From Zygotorulaspora mrakii (taxonomy: Eukaryota > Ascomycota > Saccharomycetes > Saccharomycetales > Saccharomycetaceae), in assembly GCF_013402915.1 (NCBI RefSeq), contig NC_050726.1:265501-329500 (forward strand): 64,000 bases of DNA, in the 5' to 3' direction. Below, piece after piece: positions 45,917 to 56,021 of this stretch (within the stretch, counting starts at the first letter, position 1; each line of letters opens with the position of its first letter). Both the position numbers and the translations under genes were made by a program. Under the pieces are notes generated by a model. It searched no databases. It was not told where the DNA came from and saw only the letters and a program-made list of their open reading frames with translations.

Positions 45917-46713
45917 GCTTTGAGAAATTAAACTATCTAATTTTTTTCTCATGCATGTATAACAAAGTTTATAATAAATTTTCTAACCTTATTATCATAG
46001 AAGACTGCGCTTTTGTAACCAGTACTTGCAGAGGTCCGGCTCCATTCAGTGTTTGAGATGCTGTTTTAAGCCAATAAATCACAAAAAGCACATTTTTATT
46101 TTTAGTGTAAGAGTTAAATCAGAAAAAAAAGGCAATATCAAAAGTTATCTGCAAAACAATTCAATTGTTCAGTACAGGTCTGTGTAAAATTTGATTTTTC
46201 ATCATTTAAACAAAACTTTCAAGAAAGCAAGTACGTACTTGTTTCGATCTTCTACTGAACATCATTAAACCAGTACTCTGACAGATACTCGATTTGAGTT
46301 CTACGTAATTCAGCACTTGGTGAGTGAGAAGTAATTCAGCACTTGGTGAGTGAGAAGTAATTCAGCACTTGGTGAGTGAGAAGTAATTCAGCACTTGGTG
46401 AGTGAGAAGTAATTCAGCACTTGGTGAGTGAGAAGTAATTCAGCACTTGGTGAGTGAGAAGTAATTCAGCACTTGGTGAGTGAGAAGTAATTCAGCACTT
46501 GGTGAGTGAGAAGTAATTCAGCACTTGGTGAGTGGGAAGTAATGACTTATCATTATAAAATTAAATTGAACTACCAGTGACAGGTAAAAGAGAGCTTTTT
46601 ATATCTGAAAAAAAAACCAGAAAACCAAAAAAAAAGTCAACAGTATCATCGCTATTTACGTTTCATCTTTATATCAAACGTTTAGGGCTTCAACGATACT
46701 GACAGCTATAGCA
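45917..46713. other. Intergenic RPS8-AAR2 with minisatellite
   Basis: 797 bases, both flanking genes on the plus strand. It contains the RPS8 3' region (AT-rich, with a ataataaa-like run near 45970), the 9-unit minisatellite, and the AAR2 promoter with A-runs at 46603-46637. A small inverted repeat AAGTACGTACTT lies at 46229-46240. Confidence 0.7.
46305..46538 (+). repeat. Minisatellite, 9 x 26 bp
   Basis: Nine consecutive 26-base units, starting GTAATTCAGCAC and ending GGTGAGTGAGAA, at 46305, 46331, 46357, 46383, 46409, 46435, 46461, 46487 and 46513. Units 1-8 appear identical; unit 9 has one change (GTGGGAA for GTGAGAA), and GTAAT of a tenth follows. The unit is not a multiple of three and lies outside genes, 176 bases before the AAR2 start. 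Confidence 0.97.
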
Positions 46714-47730
46714 ATGAACTGCATTACTTTCGACCCGCCCGTTCATCATGCCGATCTTAGGATTACTATAGATTTCAACTCTTTTGAGGTGAGATCTGGA
46801 AATTTGTTTGGTGGTATAAAATATTTGAGTCATGGCATACACCTGATAAGTTTTGGTTTTGCAGACTCAGAAGATGCAGCAAGATATGGATATTGGTTTG
46901 AAATCGGTCCCGAGTATGAATATTACTGTATTGAGTTTGATCAACAATCGGGACTTTTCAAATTAGTCTCAGTGTTCGACAGGGCTAAATTTGAAGAGAA
47001 ATCGAGGAAAATCCACCCGTTTATGGTAAGTTATCCGCAAATCGAAGATCTAGATAGTTCCTGGTCCAGTTTTACCAACTATATTCACAAGGATCAAATC
47101 AGAGGCATATTGAATAATAACTCCGGTTATATGGACTCTTCAATGACTAGTTTAGAGGAGATTAAGTGGCTAAGAACGAAATTGAATCAGCAACCAAGCA
47201 ATGACGAACCTTTTTTCAACTATACAGTTATTAAATTCAAATCTAGCGATGCTATACGTGATGACCACAAAATGGAAGATTTCCTAGACAAGTCTTACTA
47301 CTTGAACAATAAAATAATTAAACGTGACTATCAAGGGCACCTGAACCGATTATTTGGCGAGCTGCAATTCTCGTTCTTGAGCGTTCTTCTGTTTGGTAAT
47401 TACGGGTCCAGTCTGCAATGGCATAATCTTATTGAGCTTATATGTTTCAGTTCTGAAGTTGATGCAAACACCATAAAAAGGATTGATCAGTGCGTCTCAT
47501 TACAATTAAAAAGATTATCAGATGAGCACAGCATTCTGCTCAATGAGGACATGTGGAAAAGATGCTTTGCAAGCTCATTTCACTGCAATGATCTACCAAG
47601 AATCAAAGAAGCTATAGAGCCATTTTTCCTCGAAATTGCTGATAAATCGAACGATGGCGATGATCACGATGATGAAGATGACGAGTATAAACCAACAGTA
47701 GCGGGCGGTGTTTACTATCAGAGGGTATGA
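46714..47730 (+). CDS. AAR2: U5 snRNP assembly factor Aar2
   Basis: 338 residues (S. cerevisiae Aar2/YBL074C is 355). It holds Prp8 in a pre-U5 particle until exchanged for Brr2. Family elements: N-terminal ITFDPPVHHADLRITIDFNSFEV, the turn FGGIKYLSHGIHLISFGF and YGYWFEIGPEYEYYCIEFD. The C-terminal helical domain carries QFSFLSVLLFGNYGSSLQWHNLIEL. The end is acidic (DGDDHDDEDDE). Start ATG at 46714. Position between RPS8 and SSA matches YBL072C-YBL074C-YBL075C. Confidence 0.95.
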   Translation: MNCITFDPPVHHADLRITIDFNSFEVRSGNLFGGIKYLSHGIHLISFGFADSEDAARYGYWFEIGPEYEYYCIEFDQQSGLFKLVSVFDRAKFEEKSRKIHPFMVSYPQIEDLDSSWSSFTNYIHKDQIRGILNNNSGYMDSSMTSLEEIKWLRTKLNQQPSNDEPFFNYTVIKFKSSDAIRDDHKMEDFLDKSYYLNNKIIKRDYQGHLNRLFGELQFSFLSVLLFGNYGSSLQWHNLIELICFSSEVDANTIKRIDQCVSLQLKRLSDEHSILLNEDMWKRCFASSFHCNDLPRIKEAIEPFFLEIADKSNDGDDHDDEDDEYKPTVAGGVYYQRV

Positions 47731-47861
47731 AGCATGATTACTAATAGCAGCGAATTGTAGTGAATAGCAATGGGTGACACAGCGCAACGAGCAGCGATGA
47801 GGTGAGTTCGCGAAGTGAGACCAGTTACTCTGCCGTATAATCGGAAATACGTGTACTTACT

Positions 47862-48239
47862 CTACTTGGCACGCTCTAGATTATGTTCGACAGGTGTGTC
47901 TTTGTATGGCGATAGCACGGCTTGACTGCCATAAAGCCACCCTGTATCAAGAGAATTACTGTCTTTTTTCAGGCGTATTTTGATGGTATTCGATGCCATA
48001 AAATCATTGCAGACGTGTGGTTGTACTTTGGCAGTCAATGATAATGATGAGGGTTCAAGCTGAGATAGTTGTGAAACCTCTACTGGGAAATTTGAAGCAC
48101 AAGTCCTGGATAGATGCACGGAGTAAAAACAACAATACTTTCTTATGACTCCTATACGCAATAGAGACGTCGTATAAAAAACTGGAGTTATAATATGCAA
48201 TATAATAGCCAGCCACTGCAAGGTAAAATAATCTAGCAT
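47862..48239 (-). CDS. Hypothetical small protein
   Basis: 125 codons from an ATG at 48239. The N-terminus is hydrophobic (LQWLAIILHIITPVFYTTSLL, ~8-28), like a signal anchor or membrane span; the rest is polar and ends with mixed charge. No family recognised and no S. cerevisiae gene is expected here apart from a dubious reading frame. It could equally be chance: the interval is long, and an open frame of this size is not rare on six frames. Confidence 0.25.
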   Translation of the reverse strand: MLDYFTLQWLAIILHIITPVFYTTSLLRIGVIRKYCCFYSVHLSRTCASNFPVEVSQLSQLEPSSLSLTAKVQPHVCNDFMASNTIKIRLKKDSNSLDTGWLYGSQAVLSPYKDTPVEHNLERAK

Positions 48240-48682
48240 TACAGATTAAAAATCAAGTATTCACAATCTGCGATGTGTAAAGTGTCGCTAGCGACACAGT
48301 CCTTCTTATTTATTGCAGGAAGTAAGCATCCGAAACTTTGTATGAGGTTCCGTATGGTGGCAATGGAACCAATTAATATCTGGATCAGCAGAAGATGTTA
48401 ACAAAGGCGCGTAATTTGGTTAGCATCGAGAGCGCTTTTCGCTGCACAGTCACACGATAGACGACACAACTCATGAACAAGGGCAAGTCATAAATAAGGC
48501 ATGTGATTTCAAAGCTAGAACAGCTCACTCTACCTCAAGTAAGTAATTATACACAATCTACAGCAAAATATGAGGTCTTCTACAAACGTAGTATCGCTGG
48601 TATTCGATCACTTCGTAAAATGTCACAGACATCGCCCAGTTTTCTTACTTCATCATACTCCATACGAATGCTGCAGTTGTCC

Positions 48683-48715
48683 GAAGTTGTCCGAACTTTT
48701 TTGAACTGTCCGGAA
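48683..48715 (+). promoter_or_regulatory. Step-type heat-shock element
   Basis: GAA triplets at 48683, 48693, 48703 and 48713, all on the plus strand and exactly 10 bases apart. Same-orientation GAA units at 10-base spacing define the step type of Hsf1 site. Confidence 0.7.
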
Positions 48716-48737
48716 CTGTCCCGGGGCAGCTGTTTTT

Positions 48738-48760
48738 TTCTAGAACTTTCTAGAGCTTTC
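48738..48760 (+). promoter_or_regulatory. Perfect-type heat-shock element
   Basis: TTC 48738, GAA 48743, TTC 48748, GAG (one mismatch) 48753, TTC 48758: alternating units every 5 bases, the perfect-type Hsf1 site. It lies ~340 bases before the SSA ATG. Confidence 0.85.
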
Positions 48761-48958
48761 CAGGATATGCCAGAATATCAAAGCAAAGGGGCCCGTGGCA
48801 CCCCAGAAAAAAGAGGGAAATTCATAGAAATTGCCGCCGATGAGCACTTTAATGAAAGAGTTTCGGAACTTTTTAAGGATTTTCCAGCAGATTGGAGAAG
48901 CCACTGGAAGGTTTCAGGGGTATGGTGAGTTAGTGGTAGTCGGTTACAAAGAGAAAGG

Positions 48959-48966
48959 TATATAAG
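48959..48966 (+). promoter_or_regulatory. TATA box (TATATAAG) of the SSA gene
   Basis: TATATAAG 134 bases before the ATG, downstream of the heat-shock elements, as expected for a strongly inducible TATA-type promoter. Confidence 0.75.
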
Positions 48967-49099
48967 GGATGATAATAGACGGAAGTTGAGTGGTAGTCTT
49001 GTTTCCTATTGGACTTTACTTGTATCAATCCAGCAAGGAAAAAGAGTTTTAATATTGCTCATATCAAGAGAAAACTAATATTACGACTATACAATAACC

Positions 49100-51055
49100 A
49101 TGTCTAAAGCTGTTGGTATTGATTTAGGTACTACCTATTCGTGTGTTGCCCATTTTGCAAACGATCGCGTTGAGATTATCGCAAATGACCAAGGTAATAG
49201 AACAACGCCCTCTTATGTTGCATTTACCGATACTGAAAGATTGATTGGTGATGCAGCAAAGAATCAAGCCGCTATCAATCCTCAAAACACTGTTTTTGAT
49301 GCCAAGAGATTGATCGGTAGAAAATTCGATGATCCTGAAGTGGTCAACGATGCCAAGCATTTCCCTTTCAAGATTGTCAATCGCGAAGGTAAGCCCGTCG
49401 TTTCAGTGGAGTATAAAGGTGAGACAAAGACTTTCACTCCGGAAGAAATATCTTCTATGGTGCTTGGTAAGATGAAGGAAACTGCAGAAGGGTTTTTGGG
49501 CACGTCTGTAAATGACGCTGTCGTCACCGTCCCTGCATATTTTAACGACTCTCAAAGACAGGCCACTAAGGATGCCGGTACTATTGCAGGTTTGAACGTT
49601 TTGCGTATAATTAATGAGCCTACAGCTGCTGCAATTGCCTATGGTTTGGACAAAAAGGGCAGAAGCGAGCATAATGTTCTAATCTTTGATCTCGGTGGTG
49701 GTACTTTTGATGTCTCTTTGTTGTCGATCGATGAAGGTATATTTGAAGTTAAAGCAACGGCTGGTGATACTCACTTGGGTGGTGAAGATTTTGACAACAG
49801 ATTGGTGAACCATTTGGCCAATGAGTTTAAGAGAAAGAATAAGAAGGACTTGTCTGGTAACCAAAGGTCTTTGAGAAGACTAAGGACCGCTGCAGAAAGA
49901 GCTAAGAGAGCATTGTCTTCGTCATCTCAAACTTCCATTGAAGTAGATTCATTATTCGAAGGTGTTGACTTTTACACTTCATTAACAAGGGCAAGATTTG
50001 AAGAATTATGTGCAGATTTATTCAGATCTACTTTGGATCCTGTCGAAAAAGTTTTGCAAGATTCCAAACTAGATAAGTCACAAATTGACGAAATTGTGCT
50101 TGTCGGTGGTTCAACCAGAATTCCAAAGATTCAAAAATTGGTTTCTGATTTCTTCAACGGTAAGGAGCCAAATAGATCAATCAATCCGGATGAAGCTGTC
50201 GCGTACGGTGCTGCAGTTCAAGCTGCAATCTTGACTGGTGACCAATCATCAAAGACTCAAGATCTTCTATTATTGGATGTTGCACCGTTATCCATGGGTA
50301 TTGAGACTGCAGGAGGTATAATGACAAAACTGATTCCAAGAAATTCAACTATCCCAACGAAGAAATCCGAAACCTTCTCGACATACGCAGATAATCAACC
50401 AGGTGTTTTGATTCAAGTTTATGAAGGAGAAAGAACAAGAACCAAGGATAATAATTTATTGGGTAAGTTTGAACTGGCTGGTATCCCACCTGCTCCAAGA
50501 GGTGTTCCACAAATCGAAGTTACTTTCGATATCGATGCTAATGGTATCTTGAACGTTTCTGCTGTCGAAAAAGGTACTGGTAAGTCAAGTAAGATTACTA
50601 TAACGAACGACAAGGGTAGATTATCAAAAGAAGATATCGAAAAGATGGTCTCCGAAGCTGAAAAGTATAAAGCAGAAGATGAGAAAGAATCCGAACGTGT
50701 TCAATCAAAGAATCAACTAGAATCTTATGCTTTCAGTTTGAAGAATTCTGTCAATGAAGCAAGTTTCAAAGAAAAAGTTGGAGAAGAAGACGCAAAGAAA
50801 GTCGAAACTGCAGCACAAGAAACTATTGATTGGCTAGATGCTTCTCAAGCTGCTTCAACAGAGGAGTACAAAGACAGGCAAAAGGAATTGGAAGCCACCG
50901 CTAATCCAATCATGAGTAAATTCTATGGTGCAGCTGGCGGTGCAGGAGGTGTACCAAACCCAGGTTCAATGCCAGGCGCAGGACCTACTCCGGGACAAGG
51001 CCCAGCTGGTGGAGAATCTGGTCCATCTGGTCCAACTGTTGAAGAAGTCGATTAA
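49100..51055 (+). CDS. SSA3: Cytosolic Hsp70, Ssa3/Ssa4 type
   Basis: 651 residues (S. cerevisiae Ssa3/YBL075C is 649). An ATP-driven chaperone for folding, translocation and clearance. ATPase signatures: [13 protein letters not shown] (~7-19), [14 protein letters not shown] (~194-207) and [14 protein letters not shown] (~332-345). The substrate-binding domain has the usual [10 protein letters not shown] and [17 protein letters not shown]. The C-terminal Gly/Pro/Ala-rich tail ends EEVD, the docking signal for TPR co-chaperones. By position (AAR2-SSA-ILS1, and RTT105 nearby) it is the single counterpart of heat-inducible SSA3 and SSA4, not of SSA1/2. The upstream Hsf1 elements agree. Confidence 0.97.
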   Translation: MSKAVGIDLGTTYSCVAHFANDRVEIIANDQGNRTTPSYVAFTDTERLIGDAAKNQAAINPQNTVFDAKRLIGRKFDDPEVVNDAKHFPFKIVNREGKPVVSVEYKGETKTFTPEEISSMVLGKMKETAEGFLGTSVNDAVVTVPAYFNDSQRQATKDAGTIAGLNVLRIINEPTAAAIAYGLDKKGRSEHNVLIFDLGGGTFDVSLLSIDEGIFEVKATAGDTHLGGEDFDNRLVNHLANEFKRKNKKDLSGNQRSLRRLRTAAERAKRALSSSSQTSIEVDSLFEGVDFYTSLTRARFEELCADLFRSTLDPVEKVLQDSKLDKSQIDEIVLVGGSTRIPKIQKLVSDFFNGKEPNRSINPDEAVAYGAAVQAAILTGDQSSKTQDLLLLDVAPLSMGIETAGGIMTKLIPRNSTIPTKKSETFSTYADNQPGVLIQVYEGERTRTKDNNLLGKFELAGIPPAPRGVPQIEVTFDIDANGILNVSAVEKGTGKSSKITITNDKGRLSKEDIEKMVSEAEKYKAEDEKESERVQSKNQLESYAFSLKNSVNEASFKEKVGEEDAKKVETAAQETIDWLDASQAASTEEYKDRQKELEATANPIMSKFYGAAGGAGGVPNPGSMPGAGPTPGQGPAGGESGPSGPTVEEVD

Positions 51056-51222
51056 TAATCACCTTGAGGCACAACAGGTAGCTGGCAACGTGAGTTTATA
51101 AAGTATATGATTTTATAATGTTTCTTTTAAATACTGTTTAATTGGTATTTCGATCATTTAGTGAAATATATCTTCGTCTTGCACGATTATTTTCAAATTT
51201 TTCTTAGCGAGAAAGAGAACGA

Positions 51223-51228
51223 TGACTC
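51223..51228 (+). promoter_or_regulatory. Gcn4-type site (TGACTC) ahead of ILS1
   Basis: ATGACTCT, matching the Gcn4 core TGACTC, 126 bases upstream of the ILS1 ATG. General amino-acid control of aminoacyl-tRNA synthetase genes is known in yeast; a single six-base match is only suggestive. Confidence 0.4.
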
Positions 51229-51353
51229 TGATTCTGACGCCGAATATAGATACGATTGAGATTTGTAAGGTTCGAAACCTGCAACAATTAGATCAATCAA
51301 AAGTGTTCAATTAATTTTGAAGGCTGTTTAAGTGCTTCAAGACTGCTCCAAAT

Positions 51354-54300
51354 ATGTCAGAACCTTCAGCGCAGTTCTCTTTCGCTAGGGAAGAGGAGAA
51401 AGTTTATGCTTTGTGGAATGAAATTGATGCATTTCATAGGTCATTAGAGTTAACTAAAGATAAGCCCGAGTTTTCATTCTTTGATGGTCCACCATTTGCC
51501 ACTGGTACGCCTCATTATGGTCATATTTTGGCTTCAACCATTAAGGATATTGTTCCAAGATATGCTACTATGACTGGTCATCATGTTGATAGAAGATTTG
51601 GTTGGGATACCCACGGTTTACCTATTGAGCATATCATCGATAAAGAACTTAAAATTACATGTAAAGAAGACGTTTTTAAGTACGGGTTGGCCAACTATAA
51701 TGAAAAGTGTAGGTCTATTGTTATGACGTATGCCGACGAATGGAGAAAGACCATTGGTCGTCTTGGTCGTTGGATTGATTTCGATAATGATTACAAGACT
51801 ATGTATCCATCATTTATGGAGTCTGAATGGTGGGCATTCAAACAACTGTTTGAAAAAGGTCAAGTTTATCGTGGCTTCAAAGTGATGCCGTATTCTACTG
51901 GTTGTACAACTCCATTGAGTAACTTTGAGGCTCAACAAAATTATAAAGATGTTAATGATCCCGCAGTCACTATAGGTTTCAACGTTATTGGACAAGAAAA
52001 GACTCAATTGGTCGCTTGGACTACCACTCCATGGACTCTGCCTTCAAATTTGGCATTATGTGTGAACAAGAACTTTGAATATGTCAAAATTTATGATGAA
52101 AAAAAGGACTGTTATTATATTCTTTTGGAATCATTGATTGGCGCCTTATATAAGAAGCCAAAGACTGAAAAATTCAAGGTTGTTGAGAAAATAAAAGGTT
52201 CCGATTTGGTGGGTTTGAAGTATGAACCATTATTCCCATATTTTGCTGAGGCCTTCAAAGACACTGCGTTTAGAGTTATTGAGAATGACTATGTTACCAG
52301 CGATTCAGGTACTGGTATTGTTCATAATGCACCAGCTTTCGGTGAAGAAGATTACAACGTTTGTCTAGAAATGGGCGTTATAAGCGCTGATGGAAGTATT
52401 CCAAATCCTGTCGATGATACAGGTAAATTTACCTCTGAAGTCACTGACTTTGCTGGCAAATATGTTAAGGATGCTGATAAAGAAATCATCAAAAGCTTAA
52501 CTGCAACAGGGAATTTGTTATTAGCTTCTCAAATTAGACATTCTTACCCATTCTGCTGGAGATCCGATACACCATTATTGTACCGTACAGTTCCAGCATG
52601 GTTTGTCCGTGTAAAGGAAATTATTCCCCAAATGCTAGATTCTGTTCAAAAATCACATTGGGTTCCAAGTGCCATCAAGGAGAAAAGATTTTCTAATTGG
52701 ATTTCGAATGCTCGTGATTGGAACGTCTCTAGAAACAGATATTGGGGTACTCCAATTCCTCTATGGGCATCAGAAGATTTATCAGAGATCATTTGTGTTG
52801 GTTCAGTTAAGGAATTAGAAGAATTGAGTGGTGTCACTGGAATCAAAGATTTGCATCGTGAATATATTGATGAAATCACCATCCCATCGAAGACTGGTAA
52901 AGGGCAGTTGAAAAGAATTGAAGAGGTTTTCGACTGTTGGTTTGAATCAGGTTCTATGCCTTTTGCGTCTCAACATTATCCATTTGAAAATACTGAAAAT
53001 TTCAAGAATAGAGTTCCCGCAAATTTCATTTCTGAAGGTCTAGATCAAACAAGAGGTTGGTTCTATACTCTAAGTGTCCTTGGTACTCATTTATTTGGGT
53101 CCGTTCCATATCAAAATGTGATTGTTTCTGGTATTATTTTAGCCGCTGACGGCAGAAAGATGTCCAAATCTTTAAAGAATTATCCAGATCCAAATATTGT
53201 TCTTGAAAAGTATGGTGCTGATGCTTTAAGGCTATATTTGATTAATTCCCCAGTTTTGAAAGCTGAAACTTTGAAATTCAAGGAAGAGGGTGTCAAGGAA
53301 GTAGTTTCGAAAGTTTTACTACCATGGTGGAACTCCTTCAAATTTCTGGATGGTCAAATCGCACTATTGAAGAAGACTTCAGATGTTGACTTCAGATATG
53401 ATCCATCTGTACGCAGCGAAAACGTAATGGATAGATGGATTTTAGCATCCATGCAGTCTTTGGTTCAATCTATACATGAGGAAATGAAAGAGTATAAACT
53501 ATATGCTGTTGTACCAAAACTTTTGCATTTTATTGACGAATTAACAAATTGGTACATCAGATTCAATCGTCGTCGTTTGAAGGGTGAAAATGGTGTTGAT
53601 GATTGCTTGAAAGCTTTAAACTCATTATTTGAAGCGTTGTTCACTTTCGTTCGTGTTATGGCTCCATTTACCCCATTCTTATCTGATTCTATTTATCTAA
53701 AATTGAAGAATTATATCTCCGAAGATGTCCTAAGTCAATGCACAAAGGACGGCAGATCAGTGCATTTCTTATCCTACCCAGAAGTTAGAGAAGAATTCTT
53801 TGATGAAGCAATTGAAAAATCAGTCGCTAGAATGCAATCAGTCATTGAACTCGGTAGAAATATTCGTGAAAAGAAAACCATCTCTTTGAAGACTCCACTA
53901 AAGACATTGGTCATTTTGCATAGTGATGAAGATTACTTGAAAGATGTTCAAGAACTCAAGGACTATATCCAAGAGGAACTAAATGTTCGTGATATTATCA
54001 TTACCACCGATGAAGCCAAGTATGGTGTCGAATATAGAGCTTTAGCTGATTGGCCGGTTCTAGGTAAAAAATTGAAGAAGGAAGCAAAAAAAGTTAAGGA
54101 TGCTTTGCCAAAAGTTACCTCCAGCGAAGTCCAAAAATATTTAGAGACCGGTGAACTGAATGTTGCAGGTATTGAACTGGTCGAAGGTGACTTGAATGTC
54201 GTGAGAGGTTTGCCAGAATCACAAGTTCAACAGGGTCAAGAAGCAAGAACCGATAATGAAGTTTTGATTATCTTGGACACGAATATTTACCCTGAGCTGA

Positions 54301-54572
54301 AAACAGAAGGTTTAGCTAGAGAATTGATCAATAGAATTCAAAAATTGAGAAAGAAGTGTGGTCTTGAAGCCACAGATGATGTGCTTGTCGAATACGAATT
54401 AATCAAGGACACAATTGATTTCGAAGAAATTGTGAAGCAGCATTTCGACATGTTGTCTAAGACATGTAGATCCGATATTGTCAAGAGCGACTCTACCAAA
54501 TCCGATGCTATTGCTGATGAAGAACAATCCATCAATGACACCATTTTCAAACTGAAAATTTTCAGATTGTAA
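51354..54572 (+). CDS. ILS1: Cytosolic isoleucyl-tRNA synthetase
   Basis: 1072 residues, the same as S. cerevisiae Ils1/YBL076C. A class I synthetase charging tRNA-Ile. The HIGH motif appears as PHYGHI near 52-57 after FFDGPPFATGTPHYG. The CP1 editing domain carries WTTTPWTLPSNLAL and GTGIVHNAPAFGEEDY. KMSKS is at ~602-606 in ADGRKMSKSLKNYPDP. The anticodon-binding domain follows (MDRWILASMQSLV, LTNWYIRFNRRRLKG). No mitochondrial presequence, so it is the cytosolic form. Start ATG at 51354. Codon use is biased, as for an abundant protein. Confidence 0.98.
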   Translation: MSEPSAQFSFAREEEKVYALWNEIDAFHRSLELTKDKPEFSFFDGPPFATGTPHYGHILASTIKDIVPRYATMTGHHVDRRFGWDTHGLPIEHIIDKELKITCKEDVFKYGLANYNEKCRSIVMTYADEWRKTIGRLGRWIDFDNDYKTMYPSFMESEWWAFKQLFEKGQVYRGFKVMPYSTGCTTPLSNFEAQQNYKDVNDPAVTIGFNVIGQEKTQLVAWTTTPWTLPSNLALCVNKNFEYVKIYDEKKDCYYILLESLIGALYKKPKTEKFKVVEKIKGSDLVGLKYEPLFPYFAEAFKDTAFRVIENDYVTSDSGTGIVHNAPAFGEEDYNVCLEMGVISADGSIPNPVDDTGKFTSEVTDFAGKYVKDADKEIIKSLTATGNLLLASQIRHSYPFCWRSDTPLLYRTVPAWFVRVKEIIPQMLDSVQKSHWVPSAIKEKRFSNWISNARDWNVSRNRYWGTPIPLWASEDLSEIICVGSVKELEELSGVTGIKDLHREYIDEITIPSKTGKGQLKRIEEVFDCWFESGSMPFASQHYPFENTENFKNRVPANFISEGLDQTRGWFYTLSVLGTHLFGSVPYQNVIVSGIILAADGRKMSKSLKNYPDPNIVLEKYGADALRLYLINSPVLKAETLKFKEEGVKEVVSKVLLPWWNSFKFLDGQIALLKKTSDVDFRYDPSVRSENVMDRWILASMQSLVQSIHEEMKEYKLYAVVPKLLHFIDELTNWYIRFNRRRLKGENGVDDCLKALNSLFEALFTFVRVMAPFTPFLSDSIYLKLKNYISEDVLSQCTKDGRSVHFLSYPEVREEFFDEAIEKSVARMQSVIELGRNIREKKTISLKTPLKTLVILHSDEDYLKDVQELKDYIQEELNVRDIIITTDEAKYGVEYRALADWPVLGKKLKKEAKKVKDALPKVTSSEVQKYLETGELNVAGIELVEGDLNVVRGLPESQVQQGQEARTDNEVLIILDTNIYPELKTEGLARELINRIQKLRKKCGLEATDDVLVEYELIKDTIDFEEIVKQHFDMLSKTCRSDIVKSDSTKSDAIADEEQSINDTIFKLKIFRL

Positions 54573-54832
54573 TTTGCTTCTTTATTTTTTTGGCACATAC
54601 TCACTCACTGATAGAGGATATAATAATATAAAAATAAATACGAATCGTTAACGAATTTCTGTTACAGATCTGTTTTGATCAACTCTTTGCTCCATACTAG
54701 CCAATAAATATCAATTCTCCTCTGTAGATGAACGCGATATATAGGTGAAAAAATACAACTGCGCCTAGTAGTTGATATTCGTTTACCGCACTAAGACTGT
54801 ACAGTACTAAAACTGCGTGGGAAACATTTCTG

Positions 54833-55393
54833 ATGATGGAAAGCTCCTTCAAAGGTGCACCTAGCAGCCATTGGAATGTGAGCTCTGACCCTCCTGACGA
54901 GACATATGCTGAAACGGTTGATGGTGATGGTGCTGTAGGCCATGGTATGGAAACGCCGACAAAAGATGATTCAAGTGACCGACGAGAGGATGAGTCTGTA
55001 TCTGGAGAAATAATATCGCACAGGAAGGGTTATTACAGAGACATGTTCCCATCGTATTCTTCATCGCCAACACATTCAAATCGCAGAATGCAAAACGAAA
55101 AGGACAAGAAATTGCGACAAGCAAAAGCCTCCAAACGTGACAAAAATGCTCTCAAGATTAGAGGAGGCCTCGAGAATATGGAGAATTTTGTCATGAAGAG
55201 CGAGCTGCTTGAGGTTCAGAGGATACAGCAACTTCAAGCGCTCGAACATGAAATACCAGACGAACTCATTGAAAAGCTCGAACAAGAGCGGAATGAAGAC
55301 CTCGAGGATGATGAGCTAATTGAGCTCATCAATCGCAGAGACTGCTGGGAGAAGGAATTGAATCAAATCCTTTCAGAACTGATAATTGATTAG
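54833..55393 (+). CDS. RTT105: Rtt105-like RPA chaperone
   Basis: 186 residues. By itself it would be hard to name: a Ser/Asp-rich disordered N-terminal half, then a basic segment (KDKKLRQAKASKRDK) and a helical, acidic C-terminal part (LENMENFVMKSELLEVQRIQ, IPDELIEKLEQERNEDLEDD, CWEKELNQILSELI). Position argues for Rtt105/YER104W (208 aa), the importin-like chaperone of replication protein A: SSA4-RTT105-NUP157-MAM1 are consecutive in S. cerevisiae, and SSA, this gene, NUP157/170 and a MAM1 candidate occur here in that order with the same orientations. Two ATGs (54833, 54836) open the frame. Confidence 0.7.
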   Translation: MMESSFKGAPSSHWNVSSDPPDETYAETVDGDGAVGHGMETPTKDDSSDRREDESVSGEIISHRKGYYRDMFPSYSSSPTHSNRRMQNEKDKKLRQAKASKRDKNALKIRGGLENMENFVMKSELLEVQRIQQLQALEHEIPDELIEKLEQERNEDLEDDELIELINRRDCWEKELNQILSELIID

Positions 55394-55412
55394 ATGTGAT
55401 GAACGTGGTAAG

Positions 55413-55420
55413 TCACGTGA
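55413..55420 (+). promoter_or_regulatory. TCACGTGA site between RTT105 and ATG8
   Basis: An exact palindromic Cbf1/bHLH-type site about 240 bases upstream of the ATG8 start and 20 bases past the RTT105 stop. A TATA-like tatatataac follows at 55508-55517. Confidence 0.4.
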
Positions 55421-55658
55421 GCCTCACATGCTTCAATTAGAAGCAAAAAAACTCCATTACCCTGCAATCGTTTTCTTATCTGTCCCGTAAGGGGACATTG
55501 GAAATGGTATATATAACGAAGGGGTTGTTTTGATCGATGGCATATTTTTGGCGTTTTCGAGTTATTCTGAACAACCGAGTACCCGATCATACTTGGTAGA
55601 TTGGTGGGTATACTGTCGTATACTGATTTGTTAAATAGTGCCACTGAAAGAGAACAAA

Positions 55659-56021
55659 ATGAAGTCATCATTTAAGTCTGAGTATCCCTTTGAGAAGAGG
55701 AAAGCGGAATCTGAGAGGATTTCTCAGAAGTTCACAAATAGGATTCCAGTAATTTGTGAGAAAGCTGAAAAATCGGAGATTCCAGAGATTGACAAACGTA
55801 AATACTTGGTTCCTGCGGATTTGACTGTCGGGCAATTCGTTTACGTGATCAGAAAGAGAATTATGTTGCCACCGGAGAAGGCCATATTTATCTTCGTGAA
55901 TGATACGCTGCCACCGACTGCTGCGCTGATGTCTGCTATTTACCAGGAGCATAAGGATAAGGATGGGTTTTTGTACGTGACCTATTCCGGAGAAAATACA
56001 TTCGGAGCCATAGCGTTGTAG
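55659..56021 (+). CDS. ATG8: Ubiquitin-like autophagy protein Atg8
   Basis: 120 residues; S. cerevisiae Atg8/YBL078C has 117. It is conjugated to phosphatidylethanolamine and drives phagophore expansion and cargo binding. Near-identity through [51 protein letters not shown] and [11 protein letters not shown]. The conjugated glycine is residue 116, followed by four residues AIAL instead of the single Arg of S. cerevisiae; Atg4 must remove this tail. The frame opens seven codons earlier at a non-ATG codon; ATG at 55659 gives the family start [11 protein letters not shown]. It lies between RTT105 and NUP157/170, so both S. cerevisiae tracks meet here. Confidence 0.98.
   Translation: MKSSFKSEYPFEKRKAESERISQKFTNRIPVICEKAEKSEIPEIDKRKYLVPADLTVGQFVYVIRKRIMLPPEKAIFIFVNDTLPPTAALMSAIYQEHKDKDGFLYVTYSGENTFGAIAL

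Larger units (their letters stand above)
47731..49099. other. Intergenic AAR2-SSA with heat-shock promoter
   Basis: 1.37 kb. The right third is the SSA promoter (heat-shock elements, TATA). The left part holds one 125-codon minus-strand ATG frame, listed separately as hypothetical. A 141-codon plus frame (48503-48928) begins at GTG, lies across the heat-shock elements and was rejected. Confidence 0.65.

Noticed and set aside
46305..46538. Minisatellite as a CRISPR array
   Set aside because: Units are head-to-tail with no spacers, and the host is a eukaryote.
48503..48928. 141-codon plus-strand frame upstream of SSA
   Set aside because: It begins at GTG, its repetitive peptide is the translation of the heat-shock element arrays, and it lies in a well-formed promoter.
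51266..51280. ggttcgaaacc resembling a tRNA B box upstream of ILS1
   Set aside because: No A box, acceptor pairing or cloverleaf around it.
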